Origin: SFTJ01 sp051871555
GTDB lineage: Bacteria > Bacteroidota > Bacteroidia > Bacteroidales > Muribaculaceae
Direction of reading: 5' to 3'
Length of the DNA stretch: 29,647 bases
NCBI GenBank assembly: GCA_051871555.1
Contig: JBJECZ010000100.1
Coordinates: forward strand, 1-29,647
Numbering within the stretch: the first letter of the stretch is position 1; every line of letters begins with the position of its first letter. The notes under the pieces are model-generated. The model was not told where the DNA came from and did no database searches. It saw only the letters and a program-made list of their open reading frames with translations. The translations under genes and the position numbers were made by a program. Shown here piece by piece: positions 25,178 to 29,647 of this stretch.

Positions 25178-25780
25178 ATGACTGAGGGTAGCAAAGACGA
25201 AAAAGTGCGGCTGAATGTAGTGGGCATCACCTACAGCCAGGTTCAGAGCGGAGCATACGCTCTGTTGCTTGCCGAAGAGGGCGGTTATTATCGCATTCCG
25301 GTGGTGATAGGCGCCTCGGAAGCACAAGCCATCGCTGTGAAGTTGAGCGATATTGTTCCGCCGCGACCATTGGCTCATGATTTAATGGCAAGTATGTATC
25401 ATGCTTTTGGCATAAGTCTCGACGAGGTGTTTATATACCGTTTTCATAATGGCGTGTTTCAGTCGGAGTTGCACTTGAGCAGCGACGACCGCAGCGTAGT
25501 GCTCGATTCGCGCACATCCGATGCTGTTGCATTGGCATTGCGCACCGGTGCACCCATCTTCACCACGCGCCACATTCTCACCACCACCGGCTTCAAGAGC
25601 AAGGAGAAAGGCGTAGAGAGCGCCGATGCGGTTGACAGTCGTCATGTGGTGAACCTTGAGCGATATGCCGTTGAGGAGCTGGAGAAAATGCTTCGCAAAT
25701 GTGTAGAGCGCGAGGAATATGAGCGTGCGGCTGAAATCAAACAAGTGATTGATGCAAAGCGTGCCGACAAGCAGGAATAA
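25178..25780 (+). CDS. Bifunctional nuclease (BFN, DUF151) with C-terminal UVR motif
   Basis: This 200-residue protein shows the BFN domain: YRIPVVIGASEAQAIAVKL, then RPLAHDLM, and LDSRTSDAVALALR. A C-terminal segment LEKMLRKCVEREEYERAAEIK is a UvrB/UvrC motif, a known pairing in Bacteroidota. BFN proteins have been reported to have RNase and DNase activity. I chose ATG 25178, just after the mnmA stop; GTG 25172 is also possible, while upstream in-frame codons overlap mnmA. Its physiological substrate is not known to me. It sits among RNA-modification genes. Confidence 0.82.
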   Translation: MTEGSKDEKVRLNVVGITYSQVQSGAYALLLAEEGGYYRIPVVIGASEAQAIAVKLSDIVPPRPLAHDLMASMYHAFGISLDEVFIYRFHNGVFQSELHLSSDDRSVVLDSRTSDAVALALRTGAPIFTTRHILTTTGFKSKEKGVESADAVDSRHVVNLERYAVEELEKMLRKCVEREEYERAAEIKQVIDAKRADKQE

Positions 25781-25812
25781 AGAAAATAATATCATAAAAA
25801 ACTACTATTAAG

Positions 25813-27123
25813 ATGAAGAAAATTAAGTTTATGCTCATAGTGATGAACTTCCTCGAATTTGCTGTTTGGGGAGCTTATCTTACATGCATGGGCAACTATC
25901 TTGGCAAGGCAGGAATGGGCGCCGAGATAGCCTGGTTTTATGCCATTCAGGGAATTGTGTCGATAGTTATGCCTACGGTTATGGGTATTATTGCCGACCG
26001 CTATGTGCAACCGCAACGCCTGCTCGGCATCTGCCATTTGGTGGCTGGCTTGGCAATGATTGGGCTGTTCTATATGGGAATGAGTTGCGAGATGCCCGTC
26101 AAGACAGCGTTCATAAGCCTTTACACCGTGAGTGTGGCGTTCTATATGCCTACATTGGCTTTGTCGAACACCACGGCGTTCACCATCCTCAAGGACCATG
26201 GACTCGACACGGTGAAAGATTTTCCGCCGATTCGTGTGTTTGGCACAGTTGGCTTCATTGCCACGATGTGGTTTGTTAATTGTGCCGCATTCGACAATGG
26301 CTCGTTCTTCTTCACATTGATGGAGAATGCCAATAAGTTTCAGTATACATATATGCAATTCCTGGTGTCGGGTGTGTTGGGCATAGTGCTGTTTGCCTAT
26401 TGCTTTGCCCTGCCGCAATGCCGCTTGGTGAGCAAGCCGTCGCAATCGCTTGCCGAAACACTCGGGCTCGATGCATTCCGTCTTTTCAAGGATAAGCGCA
26501 TGGCAATGTTCTTTGTATTTTCTACTTTGCTGGGCATGTCGCTGCAAGTGACCAATGGTTATGCTACGCCGTTTATCACCAGCTTCAAGGGCGTTGAAGA
26601 ATTTGCCGATTCGTTTGCTGCCAACAATGCCACTTTGCTTGTGTCGCTTTCGCAGATAGCCGAGGCACTGTGCATCCTGCTCATTCCGTTCTTCCTGAAG
26701 CGATATGGCATTAAGGTGGTGATGCTCATTGCAATGTTTGCATGGGTGGGCCGCTTTGGATTCTTTGGACTTGGCAACCCTGCATTCCCGGGTGTGATAT
26801 TGTTTATCTTGTCGTGCATCGTCTATGGTGTAGCGTTCGACTTTTTCAATGTCTCGGGCGGCTTGTTCGTCGACAGCGAGTGCGACGTGAAGGTGCGTGC
26901 ATCGGCACAAGGCTTGTTTATGCTCATGACCAACGGATTGGGAGCAACCATCGGCACATTGCTGGCAGGTCAGATAATCAATCACTACTGCCAGTGGAAC
27001 GAGCAAGGCTACCTTGTGGGCGACTGGCAGAGCGCATGGTTCATTTTTGCGGGCTTTGCTTTGTGTGTTGCGGTGGCATTCATGCTGCTGTTCAAGTCGA
27101 AGAAGCCGGCTGAGGCAAAATGA
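25813..27123 (+). CDS. Nucleoside permease, NupG/XapB-like MFS transporter
   Basis: This 436-residue multi-spanning protein fits the nucleoside:H+ symporter family. It starts MKKIKFMLIVMNFLEFAVWGAYL, and GIIADRYVQPQRLLGICH forms the cytoplasmic loop between helices 2 and 3. FFNVSGGLFVDSECD near the end and ASAQGLFMLMTNGLGATIGTLLAG are typical of Bacteroidota members. About 12 helices are expected. It should import nucleosides across the inner membrane. It lies 32 bases after the nuclease gene, which suggests a possible link between nucleic acid breakdown and nucleoside uptake, though this may be coincidence. Confidence 0.8.
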   Translation: MKKIKFMLIVMNFLEFAVWGAYLTCMGNYLGKAGMGAEIAWFYAIQGIVSIVMPTVMGIIADRYVQPQRLLGICHLVAGLAMIGLFYMGMSCEMPVKTAFISLYTVSVAFYMPTLALSNTTAFTILKDHGLDTVKDFPPIRVFGTVGFIATMWFVNCAAFDNGSFFFTLMENANKFQYTYMQFLVSGVLGIVLFAYCFALPQCRLVSKPSQSLAETLGLDAFRLFKDKRMAMFFVFSTLLGMSLQVTNGYATPFITSFKGVEEFADSFAANNATLLVSLSQIAEALCILLIPFFLKRYGIKVVMLIAMFAWVGRFGFFGLGNPAFPGVILFILSCIVYGVAFDFFNVSGGLFVDSECDVKVRASAQGLFMLMTNGLGATIGTLLAGQIINHYCQWNEQGYLVGDWQSAWFIFAGFALCVAVAFMLLFKSKKPAEAK

Positions 27124-27150
27124 TATTAATTTAAAAATAACGTGTAGAAT

Positions 27151-27858
27151 ATGCACAGGTTTTATGCCCCCGACATAAAGGAAACGCTCATTCTTCCTGA
27201 GGAGGAAAGCGGACACTGCGTGCGCGTGCTGAGGCTGAAAGAGGGCGATGAAATTGAGGTGGTTGACGGCACTGGCAATTGCTTGCGGTGCCGCATCACG
27301 CTCGCTCATCACAAGCGGTGCGCCGTTGAAGTGGTGGAAGTGAACGAGCATTTGCCGCATTGGGGCAAGAGCATCACCATTGCCATCGCACCCACCAAGA
27401 ACCTCGACCGTATGGAGTGGATGGTGGAGAAGTGCACCGAGATGGGCGTTGACCGGATAGTGCCGCTGCGTTGCCGCTACAGCGAGCGCAAGGAACTCAA
27501 GCGCGAGCGCCTGAACAAGATTGCCGTGTCGGCGATGAAGCAGTCGCTGAAGTGCACCTTGCCACTCATCGACGAGATGACACCCATTTCCGAGGTGATT
27601 GGCACGCCGTTCGACGGGCGTAAATACATTGCATATTGCGACCCCTCGGTGCCGCGCCTGCTGTTTGCCAAGGAGTATGACCCCGACAGCAACGCACTGA
27701 TTATGATTGGCCCGGAGGGTGATTTCAGTCCCGAAGAGATTAAGGCTGCCATCGATGCCGGTTTCTTGCCGATTTCGCTTGGCAATAGCCGACTGCGAAC
27801 CGAAACTGCTGCTGTGATGGCGTGCGCCATGTGCCACACTGCCAAGCAGATGAAGTGA
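27151..27858 (+). CDS. rsmE: 16S rRNA (uracil(1498)-N(3))-methyltransferase RsmE
   Basis: This 235-residue SPOUT-class enzyme methylates N3 of U1498 in 16S rRNA, using S-adenosylmethionine. The N-terminal PUA-like domain begins MHRFYAPDI and contains HCVRVLRLKEGDEI. The C-terminal SAM-binding knot region has MIGPEGDFSPEEI and LGNSRLRTETAA, both diagnostic. KNLDRMEWMVEKCTEMGV is also a family block. The gene follows the nucleoside permease by 27 bases. No terminator is evident before the next promoter. Confidence 0.93.
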   Translation: MHRFYAPDIKETLILPEEESGHCVRVLRLKEGDEIEVVDGTGNCLRCRITLAHHKRCAVEVVEVNEHLPHWGKSITIAIAPTKNLDRMEWMVEKCTEMGVDRIVPLRCRYSERKELKRERLNKIAVSAMKQSLKCTLPLIDEMTPISEVIGTPFDGRKYIAYCDPSVPRLLFAKEYDPDSNALIMIGPEGDFSPEEIKAAIDAGFLPISLGNSRLRTETAAVMACAMCHTAKQMK

Positions 27859-27875
27859 TGTGGGGCATGTTTAAA

Positions 27876-27906
27876 CTTTCGGTGCTGAATGGAGTCAATA
27901 TATTTG
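27876..27906 (+). promoter_or_regulatory. Bacteroidota promoter for the TPR gene
   Basis: TATATTTG at 27899-27906 matches TAnnTTTG. TTTC at 27877-27880 is a three-of-four match to the -33 box, 18 bases upstream. The ATG at 27951 lies about 45 bases downstream. Confidence 0.5.
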
Positions 27907-27950
27907 ACAAGAATGTGTGTTTTTTTACGAAATTCAATAAATACTGATGT

Positions 27951-29582
27951 ATGAAAATTAATGTTAGATGTGGACTGTTGATGCTATTTGCAGTTGGTTG
28001 TGCTTGTTTGCTGAATGCTCAGCAGCAGGACGACGACCTGAAGAAGCGCATCAATGAGGCTGTAATGAATGTTTATAACGAGGAAATCAGTCGCAACCCT
28101 AATGATTACGAGAGTTTGTGCGGCCGCGCCAACCAATATTTTGTGAATGGCGATTATCTGCGCGCGTTAGACGACGTGGAGCGTGCTCTCCGCCTCACGC
28201 CAGCCAATCAAAAAGATTTGCGGTTTGAGGAACTGGTGCTTCGTGCCAAAATCTATGACGTGCGAGGCGACCAGGAGAAGCGTCTCGCCGACCTGTATGC
28301 TGCTAACAACATCGACCCGACGCATGTAAGCTGCCTTGGGTTGCTTGCCGAAGCAAACTGTAATATGGAGCATTACGATGATGCCGAACAATGCTTTCAG
28401 CGCATCATCCGCTTGCAACCTAACAACTACGATGCCTTGGCTGGCTTGGCACGCATTGAGGTGAAGCGCAAGAACTTCGGCAAAGCTGCCGAGTATGTCG
28501 ACCGTGCCGTGAAGCTGTATCCTGCCGAACCGGCTGTGTTCATCAATCGTGCCGAGGTGCTGATTATGATGGAGCAATATCAATCGGCTGCGCAGGACCT
28601 GATTTCGGCTTTGAGTGTGGGCAAAAACAACAAAGAAGCCATCGAAAGCCTTGCTGCAATGAGCGATGTGCAATACGATGCCGTGATTGGTGCCCTAAAC
28701 AACTCCATCGAGAAGGCGCCGCGCAATGGTTTGTTCTATTATATTGCCGCACAGATTGCAATGGACCACAACCACTTTGCCGATGCCGAGTATTATTTGA
28801 ACGCAATCAATGCCAACAAATTGTATGAATATCACAGCATCTACAACGATTTGGCAAAGTCGCAATATTGCTTAGGCAAATATTCCGAGGCATTGAGCAA
28901 CATCGACATTGCTATTCGTGCATGCGACAGCGAACCGGATTATTACATCACTCGCTCGAAGATTCAACGTGCTTTGGGCAACAATGCCGAGGCGCTGAAA
29001 GCCACAAAGATGGCTTTGATGCAGAATTCCGACCATGTGCCCTCGCTCATTGAGCAGGCGCGTGTGTATATCGCTCAAAAAAATGATAACGAAGCGTTGT
29101 CGGCGCTTAATCTGGCAGTCATCAACAATTCGGAATCGTCGGATGCAATCTTGTTGCGCGCCTGGCTCTATGCCAATCGCTTGAACCGTGCTGCCGATGC
29201 TCGCCGTGATTATGCAAAATTGCTGCTGAAGGACAACGATTTGGCTTCGTTGCGCGGCTTTGCATTGCTCGCACTCGACCGCGACGAGGAGGCTATGCGA
29301 TGGGTCGACGGTATCATTGCTAATGGTGTGTTGCCGGGTGGTGAGGCTTATTATGTGGCAGCTGAACTCATGGCATTGGCTGGCGACAAGACCAAGGCGT
29401 TGGCTCATGTTGCCAGTGCGCTTGCCAATGGCTACGGCAACTATCACGCGCTCACTCGCTTCGACAATGTTGAGCGAAACCTTTCGGCTGCGAAAGGCAT
29501 CGAACTGAATACGCTTCTCGAGCAAAATGCTCAGGCTTTCAAGGCAAAACGCTTGACTGACAGCATCGAAAACGGTAAATAA
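27951..29582 (+). CDS. Exported tetratricopeptide-repeat protein
   Basis: This 543-residue protein starts with a signal peptide (MKINVRCGLLMLFAVGCACLLNA-Q). The Cys residues in the hydrophobic core do not form a clear lipobox. The rest is a tandem array of TPR helices, for example DYESLCGRANQYFVNGDYLRALDDVERALRL-type units with Ala/Gly/Tyr at the usual positions, covering about residues 45-330 and again 330-500. TPR arrays scaffold protein-protein contacts. It is likely periplasmic or outer-membrane-associated. It has its own promoter, and no partner can be named. The last 65 bases of the window after its stop show no recognisable feature. Confidence 0.75.
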   Translation: MKINVRCGLLMLFAVGCACLLNAQQQDDDLKKRINEAVMNVYNEEISRNPNDYESLCGRANQYFVNGDYLRALDDVERALRLTPANQKDLRFEELVLRAKIYDVRGDQEKRLADLYAANNIDPTHVSCLGLLAEANCNMEHYDDAEQCFQRIIRLQPNNYDALAGLARIEVKRKNFGKAAEYVDRAVKLYPAEPAVFINRAEVLIMMEQYQSAAQDLISALSVGKNNKEAIESLAAMSDVQYDAVIGALNNSIEKAPRNGLFYYIAAQIAMDHNHFADAEYYLNAINANKLYEYHSIYNDLAKSQYCLGKYSEALSNIDIAIRACDSEPDYYITRSKIQRALGNNAEALKATKMALMQNSDHVPSLIEQARVYIAQKNDNEALSALNLAVINNSESSDAILLRAWLYANRLNRAADARRDYAKLLLKDNDLASLRGFALLALDRDEEAMRWVDGIIANGVLPGGEAYYVAAELMALAGDKTKALAHVASALANGYGNYHALTRFDNVERNLSAAKGIELNTLLEQNAQAFKAKRLTDSIENGK

Positions 29583-29647
29583 AATTTTGGTTAACCTCAA
29601 ATCCGCAACTACGCGCCTAATATAATATAGCAGCGAAAAGAATCCGC

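Noticed and set aside
25792..27837. A 681-codon open frame on the - strand opposite the nucleoside permease and RsmE genes
   Set aside because: The protein is rich in His, Cys, Arg and Gln with no domain or motif, and both + strand genes under it are clear family members. It is a by-product of codon bias.

Overview
The window looks like a chromosomal segment of a Bacteroidales bacterium, perhaps Muribaculaceae or a relative (family-level placement is a guess). The signs are TAnnTTTG-type promoter elements, lack of Shine-Dalgarno sites, and typical Bacteroidota families: golvesin-domain amidases, DUF4922, DUF5106, a DUF5009/HGSNAT-like membrane protein and an NdhF-like absence of PTS genes. 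All recognised genes are on the + strand. I see no tRNA, rRNA, CRISPR array, insertion sequence or phage gene.

Layout. Bases 1-179 hold the 3' end of a small membrane-protein gene, followed by a good intrinsic terminator. Bases 424-972 encode a TlpA-type thioredoxin lipoprotein that stands alone between two terminators. Bases 1265-5252 encode an N-acetylglucosamine-kinase-like ASKHA protein and a large exported amidase. A terminator-like hairpin and a new promoter follow. From about 5411 to a strong terminator at 22257-22319 there is one densely packed run: a second amidase, two family-2 glycosyltransferases (the first interrupted by an in-frame amber codon), a DUF4922 GalT-like protein, a SpoIID/LytB protein, AmpG-like permease, NamZ (DUF1343), a D-lactate-dehydrogenase-type flavo/Fe-S protein, MurT-like membrane protein, MurK-type kinase and MurQ etherase. 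After the terminator comes a second run: DUF5106 thioredoxin-fold protein, DoxX, MnmA, a bifunctional nuclease with UVR motif, a nucleoside permease and RsmE. A TPR protein with its own promoter closes the window.

How it works together. The central run reads as a peptidoglycan salvage pathway. Exported amidases strip peptides from muropeptides, NamZ releases MurNAc from glycan ends in the periplasm, AmpG imports muropeptides, and MurT/MurK bring in and phosphorylate MurNAc. MurQ then splits MurNAc-6-phosphate into GlcNAc-6-phosphate and D-lactate, and the linked dehydrogenase is well placed to oxidise that D-lactate. The transporter-kinase-etherase order matches the MurTKQ cluster described in Tannerella forsythia, which also lies downstream of a peptidoglycan recycling locus. 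The least explained part is the block of two soluble double-domain glycosyltransferases, the HIT/GalT-type DUF4922 enzyme and a SpoIID protein that lacks a visible signal peptide. These suggest an undescribed cytoplasmic step in the same pathway.
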